From: Arbacia lixula
Lineage: Eukaryota > Echinodermata > Echinoidea > Arbacioida > Arbaciidae
Reading direction: 5' to 3'
Assembly: GCA_963669155.1 (NCBI GenBank)
Contig: OZ022585.1
Coordinates: forward strand, 10,364,378 to 10,428,377
Length of the DNA: 64,000 nt
The notes below the pieces were generated by a model, which had not been told where the DNA came from, ran no database searches, and saw only the letters and a program-made list of their open reading frames with translations. This document shows, piece after piece, positions 55,701 through 64,000 of this stretch. How positions within the stretch are numbered: the stretch's first letter is position 1; each line of letters begins with the position of its first letter. The position numbers and the translations under genes are program-made.

Positions 55701-57978
55701 AGGAAAGACGTATAAGTATAAAGTATAAAGGTCCATTCGTTCTTTTGTCTAAAAGGCGCGATGGAGACTGTCAACATGTTTTGGCAGAGTGCCTAAGGAA
55801 ACTGTGAGAAGGCAGGAAAGAAGAAGAAGGAAAAGGGATTGTCTTACTGAAGTTCATCTGCCTGGCCTCAGTGTACTCCTTGTAAGCGTTGAGGTCCATG
55901 CCCCGAGCCTTCAGGTCAGCTCGGTCCTGCCTCTCCAGCTTGACCGCGTCCACCTCCTCAGAGTCCAGCAGCACGGAGAGCTCCCCCGTGTGGTCAATGC
56001 TGGACAGGATGTCGTGGCAGAGCTTCCTCCGTTTGGCCTGCGATGCCTTCAGCTCTGGGTGGGGAAAGACAACAAGTTGATTACTTTCAATTTCAATTTA
56101 TTTATTCCACTTTGAAAAAAAATGTAAAAAAAAAAGCATAATGATGTAAATTTGCAAGTTTGTCAGGGAACCAAAATAACCATGCAGACTTGTTGGTATG
56201 GTCCCATTACACATATCAACACATGGGTTACAGTTTACCACATAAAGAAATACCAGATTAAGATTTTAATAATTTTAAGAAATTAAGATTTTTTTTACAT
56301 CTAACTTCTCTGAAAGACTACTCTGACTCTCATCCTTTCCACTTTACATTCTCTCTCTTCTAACTCAGTCTCTGAACAGCTCTTTTCAGAGCTATTCCTG
56401 AATAATTTGCAACTTTAATGTGTATTGACAACAAGTTCCAATAATGTCCTGAGAGGACCGTAATGTCAAATCTTGAATGCGTGTGAGATAAAGACAAGAC
56501 CCCACACATTGACCATTTAAACATTCACATCACCCTCCCCCCCCCCCCCCTCCCACTGCACCTTACAAAAGGCCTTCATCTCCTTGACAGCTGATCTGCC
56601 TGCCAATCTAGCTTCCCAAATGTCCTTCCTCAAGCCCAAGGAGAACCATTTCCCTGTACCACACTTTTCCAAGATCCTCCACCCCTCCTTAGCCAAGCAC
56701 CCCTACCCCCTTAACCTTCCAACATTTCCTCCTCCTCACAGCCGATCTGTCTACAATCTTGCTTCTGTTTCTTTCACCCCTCCACCCCCCCCCCCCCTCC
56801 CCCAACCCCCAAACCCCACTTTCACTATCCTTGTCCCGTACCTACCCCTTCCCTCTCCCTCATCTTCCAACACCACCTCCTCCTCCTCCTCGCAGCTGAT
56901 CTGTCCTCATGTCTTCGAAGTTCAGGAAATGGGAGAGCCTCCCCAGCTTTCCTTCTACCACCCCTAATAAAATACTCCTCCATTTCAATAACCCCCCCCC
57001 CCCCCTTTCCTTCCAGCACCACCTCTTACTCCTCCTCACAGCTAATCTGTCTACCAATCCTTGAAGTTCTAGAACAGGAAGAGCATCTTCAGTGTGCCTT
57101 CTACCACCCCTAATAACCCTCTCCCCCTCCTCCCTCCTCCCTACCACCCCCACAATTACGACCACCATCACCATCACCCACTTCCCCCTCCCTCACCTTC
57201 TGACACCACCTCCTCCTCCTCTTCACAGCTGATTGGTCTTCCAATCCTACTCCTCATGTCTTTAAAGTTTAGGAACTGGAAGAGCCTCCTCAGTGTGCCT
57301 TCTACCACCCCTAATAACCACCCCCCCCCCCCCTCCCGACCACCACCACCATTACCACCACCATCACCACCACCCCTTTCCCCCTCCCTCACCTTCCGAC
57401 ACCACCTCCTCCTCCTCTTCACAGCTAATCTGTCTACCAATCCTGCTCCTCATGTCTTTAAAGTTCAGGAACTGGAAGAGCCTCCTCAGCTTGCTGTGGT
57501 CACTCCTCATCAAGAAGATGAAGTCCTCGATGCTGATCAGCCGCGCTCCCCGTAACAAACACATCTCTGCTGCCCTCTGTAGCTAGAAATTGAAACAGTT
57601 TGTAGGTGCAAGACCTGATCAGATTCATTCTACACCAAACAGGTGAAGATTTTTCTTTATCAATATCTTTCTTTCCTTTCTGATGACTTTATTGTCATTT
57701 TTATGTGCATGTTGTTATCTAAATTTTCTCCTTGTTTTGCTTTAATAAACATTTTATTAATTTTATCAAAAAGATTTTTTTTTAATTTGTGCCAGACAAA
57801 CTGCTGCTCTGCAATGCCTCGTGATATCAAATAAGCACACATCTGACAGCGGCATGTGAGAACTTTATGAGATGAAAATGTATGAGAACTTACTAGAATG
57901 GTCATCTGATGATGCACAATGTCTTCGATCAGAGACGCGGATTCTTGCAAGGGCTTTTTACAGTCTCCTAGTGCAAAC
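52587..57978 (-). CDS. SUPT3H: SUPT3H / SPT3-like SAGA subunit, 5'-partial
   Basis: Six minus-strand exons (listed separately) join in phase to give about 374 residues plus stop. SPT3 is a nuclear SAGA/STAGA coactivator subunit that carries two histone folds and helps deliver TBP to promoters. Matches to the family recalled by motif are: LGDxxxPLxEsAxLIEDIVHxQ plus RGARLISIEDFIFLMR and KLRRLFQFLNFKDMRSRI (histone fold 1); LSSIDHTGELSVLLDSEEVD; SKFKEWLEISHLEPKPNAF, AMEIVGYLAHETVAQIVDLS and AIQPHHIMEAMRRYNDVIRP (histone fold 2). A Ser/Pro/Asn-rich insert of roughly 75 residues ending in poly-lysine sits between the halves of fold 2 and has no counterpart in the human protein as I recall it. The first exon(s), encoding about 30 N-terminal residues, were not found to 64 kb. 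The gene is convergent with CFAP47. Confidence 0.9.
53228..53596 (-). CDS. SUPT3H: SUPT3H exon e, with low-complexity insert
   Basis: Minus-strand acceptor cacttccag, donor gtccgt (weak); phase 0 both sides, 123 codons. The start IVDLSFLVQRDMLASPSDPI continues histone fold 2. The rest is Ser/Pro/Asn/Gly-rich, ending in KSKSKKKKK at the donor. The weak donor makes the 3' boundary the least certain one of this gene. Confidence 0.85.
54228..54830. mobile_element. Older inverted copy of the 43154-43885 element
   Basis: Reverse complement of the element interior: caaaatcggatgcgcagaag, atttggggaaatat, cagattcattgtactctc. In the SUPT3H intron. Termini are degraded. Confidence 0.8.
54875..54987 (-). 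CDS. SUPT3H: SUPT3H exon d
   Basis: Minus-strand acceptor cttttttag, donor gtgagt. Phase A|TC in, 0 out; 113 bases. Encodes KKGSKFKEWLEISHLEPKPN and AFAMEIVGYLAHETVAQ, the start of histone fold 2. Confidence 0.93.
55421..55807 (+). other. Antisense open frame in a SUPT3H intron, no family recognised
   Basis: A 128-codon ATG-start frame of non-repetitive composition, opposite to SUPT3H exon c's intron. No motif, signal peptide or splice context identified. Probably chance; listed because it is the longest non-repeat frame outside the two genes. Confidence 0.15.
55848..56054 (-). CDS. SUPT3H: SUPT3H exon c
   Basis: Minus-strand acceptor ccccacccag, donor gtaaga. Phase G|AG in, A out; 207 bases. 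Encodes ASQAKRRKLCHDILSSIDHT, GELSVLLDSEEVDAVKLERQ and AYKEYTEARQMNF, matching the SPT3 middle segment. Confidence 0.92.
56560..57330 (-). repeat. Tandem copies of SUPT3H exon b end and donor
   Basis: On the + strand, copies of cttccgacaccacctcctcc, cacagctaatctgtctacca and ttcaggaactggaagagcct occur at about 57193-57310, 57010-57110, 56860-56965 and, weaker, 56560-56760, separated by C-rich linkers. Period about 155-190 bases. Confidence 0.85.
57393..57582 (-). CDS. SUPT3H: SUPT3H exon b
   Basis: Minus-strand acceptor aatttctag, donor gtgagg. Phase 0 in, G out; 190 bases. Encodes LQRAAEMCLLRGARLISIED and FIFLMRSDHSKLRRLFQFLN, and then an acidic run, CEEEEEVVSE. Its 3' end and donor are tandemly amplified in the following intron. 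Confidence 0.92.
57894..57978 (-). CDS. SUPT3H: SUPT3H exon a (first recognised)
   Basis: Minus-strand acceptor ttctctcag, donor gtaagt; 85 bases. Enters with the last base of a split codon, phase 0 out. Encodes FALGDCKKPLQESASLIEDI and VHHQMTIL, helices 1-2 of histone fold 1. An upstream exon is required. Confidence 0.9.
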
Positions 57979-58735
57979 CTGAGAGAAAAACAGTGAAAAA
58001 GGGAAAACAGAAATTTAAAAACTGTAAATATACACCACATTTTAAAAGCATTTTGACATATTTGGTCTTTTAATACTTTTCATGTACTTTTTTTTGGGTA
58101 AAAATAGTGGTCTACCCTCTCATGGAAAAAAACACGATATCTCTGGTTTCTATCAGTTTAAGCATTATCCGTCATTCCACAGTGTAATGCCGCCATCTGT
58201 TGGTCTGTTACATGTATTCGCAGCATTTATGATCAACCAGGCATGGACTCTGCTCCTACACTGTTCACTAGCTTGCAGGATTTTGAGAAATCACAAGAAT
58301 GAAAAGTAAACTGTTTCCTGGATCTGCTTTCAAGCTAGCAAAGCCCTATTGCAGATCAAGAAGTGAAATTGTGTAAATACAAAATATGAAAGTACATGAA
58401 AGCAATGACCTTTTGCCCATTTCCCATTCTACTAATAACCCTTTCTGTGCCAGTCAGCATACTACTGTATTAAATTTATCATGTGAACACAACAAGGGGA
58501 CATACGAGTTTCATTGCTCAAAATGTGCAATGCTCAACACAACACACCATTCAAATATACAATGCGAATGTCCACAGTTTGATTGTGGAGCTGCTGCATT
58601 TATGGCTTGCATGTGGACAGGGAAAGAGGGGCTACACCCCTAGATGAAATAAGCAATAGGACTTTCTCAAATTCTGCTCTTATCCTATCCAATCCTTTCT
58701 GGACCAGTATAAATGCTACTCTACTGGGTATTCAT
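57979..58735. other. SUPT3H intron or upstream DNA, nothing recognised
   Basis: AT-rich. I looked for the missing SPT3 N-terminal exon (F-x-x-E-[LI]-Q-x-M-M on the minus strand) and did not see it here. Confidence 0.45.
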
Positions 58736-58950
58736 GTACTCTATACGCCATATATTTAGCGAGTCTAATTTTTCGCGATTCAGGACTTCTCAACAATTTC
58801 GTGAGTGGTTAAATTTGCAACTGTGGAGTAGTAGTACTGGGTGTGCATGTCGTATTCATATTTTTTGAAGTTCTTAAATTTGTGAATAGTACCCGACTCG
58901 CTAAATTCGCGAAAATAAAAATCCCGTGAAATATATGGTGTATACAGTAC
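58736..58950. mobile_element. Inverted-repeat element family G, copy 2
   Basis: gtactctatacgccatatat pairs with atatatggtgtatacagtac; the interior includes tagcgagtctaattttt and gactcgctaaattcgcg. Confidence 0.8.
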
Positions 58951-60608
58951 TTGGGGAAAACAGAGCCATGATGCAGAAAAAAATAATGATCATATTTAAA
59001 CAATGATTTTAAAAAATTACATCGAGACGCACAAGAGGATTGCATGGGTTCGCTCGTACAACTGCATTTACGTTACACACTGCATGGCTTGCATGTGAAC
59101 AGGGCTGGATAGGACAATCACATTTGAGGAAACGACGCAACGTGAGAGGGAAGGCTAAGTGATGTTTGAAACAGAGTGAAGAGAAGCTATCTTGAACCCG
59201 GACTCCTTCAAGAACGGACATCGCTATCAAGTATCATGGTCACTGTCCCCCTTGCTATGCTCAGCGAAACTGGATAGTGCAAGTAAGTTCAGCTTACAAA
59301 TTGGTCTTGAATAGAGGGGGTAGGGGGATTCATTTCAGGGAACTAGTATGGACAAACAACGTGTAATTTAATGATGTTGTCTCGAGTGGTAAGGAATGTA
59401 AGAAAAAATCACACACAATGCAGCCTCTATTCTTTTAATGACTAACATTTAAAATATTGTAACATGTACCTTGTGCTTAGCACTACTCAGTTGATGTGTC
59501 AGCATTTGGTTACTGGTATTTAACTTGTTGAAATTATAAAAATAAAATGAGCAAATCTATATTGGACATTTTTTTTACAATAACATTACATTTTCTTGTC
59601 TGGTATCTTACCAAATATAGAATAAAGATTTGTATTATCATCAACACTGTAGTTATATGATTACCAGAATCATATCAAGCTTATCTGTTTTTGTTGATGT
59701 GGTTATGAAGGGCCCTCAAGCATTGAATCTACTGGGTCAAAACAGGACCCGCTTATTTCATGTCACTATGCAATTTTTCTTCAATTTTTATGCAATATGG
59801 CTCTTTAACATTAAAACAGTTGAATTAATTAAATTAATGTTGCACTTTCATTGCATTAATTCAATTTGGGACACTTAAATCGAACTAAAATCTGTATTTG
59901 TTGATATTGTCATTTACAGCTTTGAAGCAATGGTGACAGCAATGGAGGAGGGTCAAACCGGAACATCTTTATCACAAATAAACTAGGCAATATTCCTGAA
60001 GTTCATGTATAATATGGCTCTGTAACTTACAATACTTGAATAAATCTAATGAATGTTGCACTTTCCTTGCTTAAATTCGATTTGGGAATATTAGATTCAA
60101 CATTGTGGTGGCTGTATTGCCAATGGAAACACGGGGGAGAACAAGAGACCTGACTTGTGGTTAGCTTAGTCAATTAGGCCTGGAACATATCCAGATATAA
60201 ATGAACATTTCTCCCAACATGTTTATCCTGACATAAGCGTCCAAGCATCTGTCACATGCTATCATGCTAATGAGCATTTTAATTCATCTGAATAGTTCTT
60301 TTGACAGAGTTAAATGAGACAATAGTTATATTGCCACTCCACTGATGATGATATGATGAAATGACGATTATGATTGTTGTCAGATCCAGTTTTCACTAAT
60401 TCTGCGATGTTGCCTGCTTCACTGAACGAGCATACATATTGAGCAGAGTAACCGCAGTGCAGCTAATAACATTGACTTGTTTCCGATAGACCCCATATAA
60501 GTCAGTTTATTGGTCTACTTTCCATACCTTCTATCTGATCAGTCTTCTGCCTTATAGCCTAAAATCCAGGCTGCTGGATATATTTTCAAATGATCATATT
60601 ACAGACCT
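58951..60608. other. Nothing recognised
   Basis: AT-rich; a partial direct repeat (gaataaatctaatgaatgttg / ttaattaaattaatgttgca near 59820 and 60040). No gene. Confidence 0.45.
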
Positions 60609-60768
60609 AGGCCATGTTGCATATAGGTGTTCAAGTATTGTAACTTACCCTCCATGGTAACCACCACGCCAACAGGTGCAATAATGAGAGCTCATTGGCT
60701 GTTGCTATGGTAGTTTCCATTGATGGCAAGTTACAATAATTGAAAACCTATATTCAACATGGCCCTGT
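60609..60768. mobile_element. Inverted-repeat element family N, copy 2
   Basis: ggccatgttgcatataggtg pairs with aacctatattcaacatggcc; central bases match 26226-26384. Confidence 0.82.
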
Positions 60769-62860
60769 ACCCAAGGCTAGTGCTATCTATAGCAATCTAG
60801 TCTATATCCGTCAGACTCATTTGTTGAGCATTTTGAATATGTGAATGAATGGGGGAAAGACATGGGGGCTCAGTATGATTTATCCCCCACAAAGAAAACA
60901 AAATCTCTTCTGTGAACAACAAAAGACCCATTTAATCTTCTTTGAATGTTTCCATGATGAGAGTATACTAATAAATACTATTTAGAAAATAGTAAAACTT
61001 TTTGTAATACCAAGTCGTTGTATTCTTTCAGATAATTGACCTAGTTATGGGGTGAAGAAAGGAAAAGAAAGAATGAAACAAGGAGAGATTATTATTATTT
61101 TCCAGCTTTTGTTTTCAGTGCTTTAAACAGAAAATAAATGGGATGAAATGGAAGTAGAAGAAGAGGGTGGTGATGAGAGTTGTGAACTAGACACAAAGTA
61201 GTTATACAGAGAAAAGGCAAAAGAAATGAGAAAGGGAAAGTGTGGAGAAGTTATGGTAAGTTTTGCAACTAACTACAGGTTTCTTTCAAAGTCTGAAAGA
61301 GAGGGTATCAGTCTTGATGTTTCAGGCAGTATGCTCTGTCCGTCATCCGGCGAATAACTCGAAGAAACTGATGAACGCAATGGGTATTTATGGGATCCGA
61401 AGGGATCCGAAATGACCAGAGAGTGTCCGAAACCAGCCAATAAGAATAGAGCGTCGCACTGCGAATGTGCTGTGCACAGAAGAAGATGCATTTGTTAACA
61501 AACTTTTTACCCTCATGAATGTGTACTGCACGACATGGCATTTCTTGCATGATAAACATTCTTGAGGAGTAACCCCCCCCCCCCTATTGTGTTTTTCTTG
61601 ATGTGAAATGGAGAGATTGGATAAAAATAATCTCAAAAGTCTGAAAGCCAGGCTACTGTCTTGAAGCTTGGCCCACATCGCTAGAGGGCTGACATTGGAT
61701 TGATGAGGCAACCTAGGAAGACCCAGGTGCCTTTTGGAGGTGCTCCAGGTTATCAGGAACAGTTAGGTCATGTATGTTCTTACTGCGAAGATGGGGGGAG
61801 GGGAGGGGACCAGGCACGGAAAAAAGGAAAAGGGTAATGTAACCATGAACAGCAAGTCACTTCAGGTGAAACGCCTGCTTTCTGAGAAGAGACCTTTATT
61901 ACATTTTGGTTTATTTAGAAATCACATTTCATTGCCAAAATACATTTATGTGCTTGGATAATTGTGTGATTGTTTTGTATGTTTTTGTATGGCAGCATAA
62001 CATGTGTGGTGCATGCATGATTTTGCATGGAAAGGGTAAAAGGATATAATAACTGTTGATCCGCAGTTTTCCTAGAATAAGAATGGACTACTGTTCAAGG
62101 CACTAAATCAATTATAATTAGTTCCATATGGCTCTGAACAAACAGTTGTTTATGATGCTCATGTTCCTGCCAAGTAGACATCCACTGGATTAAGAGGGAC
62201 GAGTCGCAAGCAGAACATTTAACCAGTCAAAGGGTGTAGCAACCAGGCGAGGCCTGAACCAAGGACCTATCGGAGAAGAGTCAACAGCTCTAACCTCTAG
62301 ACCAGAATGCTCATAATGATATTAACAAATTTGTGATCTGCCCAGTGCTTGCCAAAGTTCCTTCACACTTTTCGGATCTATACTCCCTAACTTTCCACTC
62401 TAATACAAAGTCAGATCATATTAGGGTATGGTGCACCTTTAAATAGTATATGTCATTTATAATGCAGAGTAAACAATTTTACTCCTTTTTTTCACGAGAT
62501 CGCAATAATTTATGTGAGTCAGGGCAAATGTGGTTTAATTGTAATTCAATTAGACTGAAATTTGAGAAGTTGATGATGTCAACGAAATGATATTTGATAC
62601 TTTATTACATTTAGAAAAAGTAAAAATACTAACACAATAAAACAAAGTCACAAATCACACAGCAATACATGGAACATAATGATATAATCAACAGTATCAT
62701 ATTACGCAGCCTCTGGCTATATAATGGCAGAGTTTCCTGAGGATATTTTTTTGGCTGACTTCAGCATGGGTAGGTGACACAGATTAATGACGATTAGTTA
62801 TGTTTTGCCTGACAGTGTGTGGTTTAAAGGGGGCCTTTCCCCAAGGTGTACTTAGAGCGT
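60769..62860. other. Nothing recognised
   Basis: Mixed AT-rich DNA with a poly-C run at ~61575. No supported coding or RNA feature on either strand. Confidence 0.45.
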
Positions 62861-62864
62861 GTGT

Positions 62865-62865
<1 letters not shown>

Positions 62866-62940
<75 letters not shown>
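62866..62940. repeat. (CT)n microsatellite
   Basis: About 37 uninterrupted CT units. Confidence 0.97.
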
Positions 62941-62943
<3 letters not shown>

Positions 62944-63079
62944 GCTGTCCTCGACTCCACAAAGCATCCGCTCACAGTTAGCCTGGCTTTCAGGCTGTTG
63001 GGACATTTATATTGCAAATTGAAAAAAACAGTACGGTTCACAGGAGACTGGTAACTTCATCAATCCCCTTCTTTCTCAG

Positions 63080-63585
63080 AAGGTGCGTCTACATTAGCCC
63101 GATCAGACGAAATAGAGAGCTATTTTGCTGATCCGGGGAAGTAGCCTAAACTTGCAATCGCGTCTTCATGAGCTCGAAACTGGGGATACGTAAGCTCGAA
63201 ACTCGGGATGCATAAATTATCCCGATGTTTGCGCATGCGCAGTGTGCGACGGATATGGGCCATGACTGCATGGCTTGGATTGTGAGCTCTCATTCCCGCA
63301 CATATAAAAACTTAAAAATACACATAAAAAACATAAACAATGCCTTAGCGCGCTCTGATACATGATGGGATCGAGAAAGTTTCAGGCTAATGAAGAGGCT
63401 CCGCAAAAAAGTGAGCTAGTTCGCGCTCACTGTTTGGCCATCTAGCCCAAGATTTCTTGGGAAATTTTCTCAACCAAATAGCTGGCTATTTTCGCCTAAT
63501 CTCGCTAATGAAGACACAAATAGCTAGCTATTTTGTGATCTGGCTCGGCTATCCTGATCAGAACTAGCTAGCTATTTTGCCGCTA
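63080..63585. repeat. Probable inverted-repeat element relic
   Basis: Contains ggtgcgtctacattagcc at the left and ctagctagctattttgccgc, taatgatg at the right, with several agctagctatttt motifs. It abuts the right half of a TTAA-family element. Confidence 0.45.
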
Positions 63586-63589
63586 ATGA

Positions 63590-63718
63590 TGAAATTTCAC
63601 AATCTAATAACTTTCTTTTCCTTTGACTGATTTTCATCAAACCTACACCAATATGTCTCTTTCATGTGTCTGCTTATATTGAAAGAAAAATGATTTCAGG
63701 GTGAAGTATCCCTTTAAT
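63590..63718. mobile_element. Right half of TTAA element family T
   Basis: aataactttcttttcctttg then tcagggtgaagtatcccttt aa; the left half is missing. Confidence 0.75.
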
Positions 63719-63849
63719 CCTGATTATGGAGGTAGTTTCTCCTCAAGTGGCAGTGGCCCACAGACCCCACATCCTTGCAGCAATCCCCGTCTTCCTTCCC
63801 TTGGTTTGCCACTCACCATGTATCAACCAGAAATACTAACGAACAAACC

Positions 63850-64000
63850 TCCTCTATACCACTCAATCTCCCTCTCTTTCTCTTCCCCTCTCTCTCCCCT
63901 TCCAACATTTCTCTCCCTCTCTCCTTCCAACCTATAATTACCACTAATCCCTTCCCTTATCTCTCTTGTTTTCTTATTGTATTCATACCCCCCCCCCCTT
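63850..64000. repeat. CT-rich tract at window end
   Basis: Pyrimidine-rich sequence ending in poly-C; no feature. Confidence 0.6.

Noticed and set aside
56584..57586. Pro/Ser/Thr-rich plus-strand frames
   Set aside because: Antisense of SUPT3H exon b copies and C-rich linkers; no independent gene evidence.
58386..58643. Cys/His-containing 85-codon frame as a small zinc-finger protein
   Set aside because: Cys/His spacing does not fit a known finger, no splice context, and it lies in AT-rich DNA.
1..64000. tRNA, rRNA or snRNA genes
   Set aside because: No cloverleaf, box A/B pair or recognised conserved RNA sequence was seen by eye; a covariance-model scan would be decisive.

Overview
The window is animal nuclear DNA. 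It carries spliced genes with GT..AG introns and GC-rich exons in AT-rich introns, and it has many short inverted-repeat transposon relics and satellites. There are no prokaryotic-type operons. The two proteins, the exon density and repeat families such as TTAA-flanked inverted-repeat elements and 'tctcgcc' hairpin elements suggest an invertebrate deuterostome. A sea urchin or another echinoderm is my best guess; that is inference from gene and repeat style, not a proven assignment.

Left and centre (about 1.7-40.2 kb, + strand): 37 consecutive exons, joined in one unbroken reading frame by splice phase, encode the last ~2,576 residues of CFAP47, a very large ciliary/flagellar protein with many ASH/MSP-like beta-domains and a calponin-homology (CH) domain. 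The first part of the gene lies left of the window. The stop codon is at 39256-39258, and a plausible poly(A) signal lies at 40217-40222.

Middle (about 40.2-52.5 kb): no gene recognised. It holds tandem repeats, a strong hairpin, an inverted-repeat transposon relic with a 5-bp target duplication, a large element bounded by 12-bp inverted repeats with an internal GGAC array, and simple repeats.

Right (52.6-58.0 kb, - strand): six exons encode most of SUPT3H/SPT3, the two-histone-fold subunit of the SAGA coactivator. Its first exon(s) were not found and probably lie beyond 64 kb or went unrecognised. The two genes are convergent. About 58-64 kb is upstream or intronic DNA with repeat relics.

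The most unusual pattern is that many exon-intron boundaries of both genes have nearby degenerate tandem copies, which include part of the exon and often the splice site. They flank CFAP47 exons 3, 7, 8, 15, 16, 26, 29, 30, 32, 36 and the terminal exon, and SUPT3H exon b. Several copies keep usable-looking splice signals. One copy has received an inverted-repeat element while its sister copy kept the empty site, which lets the element's ends and target duplication be read directly.
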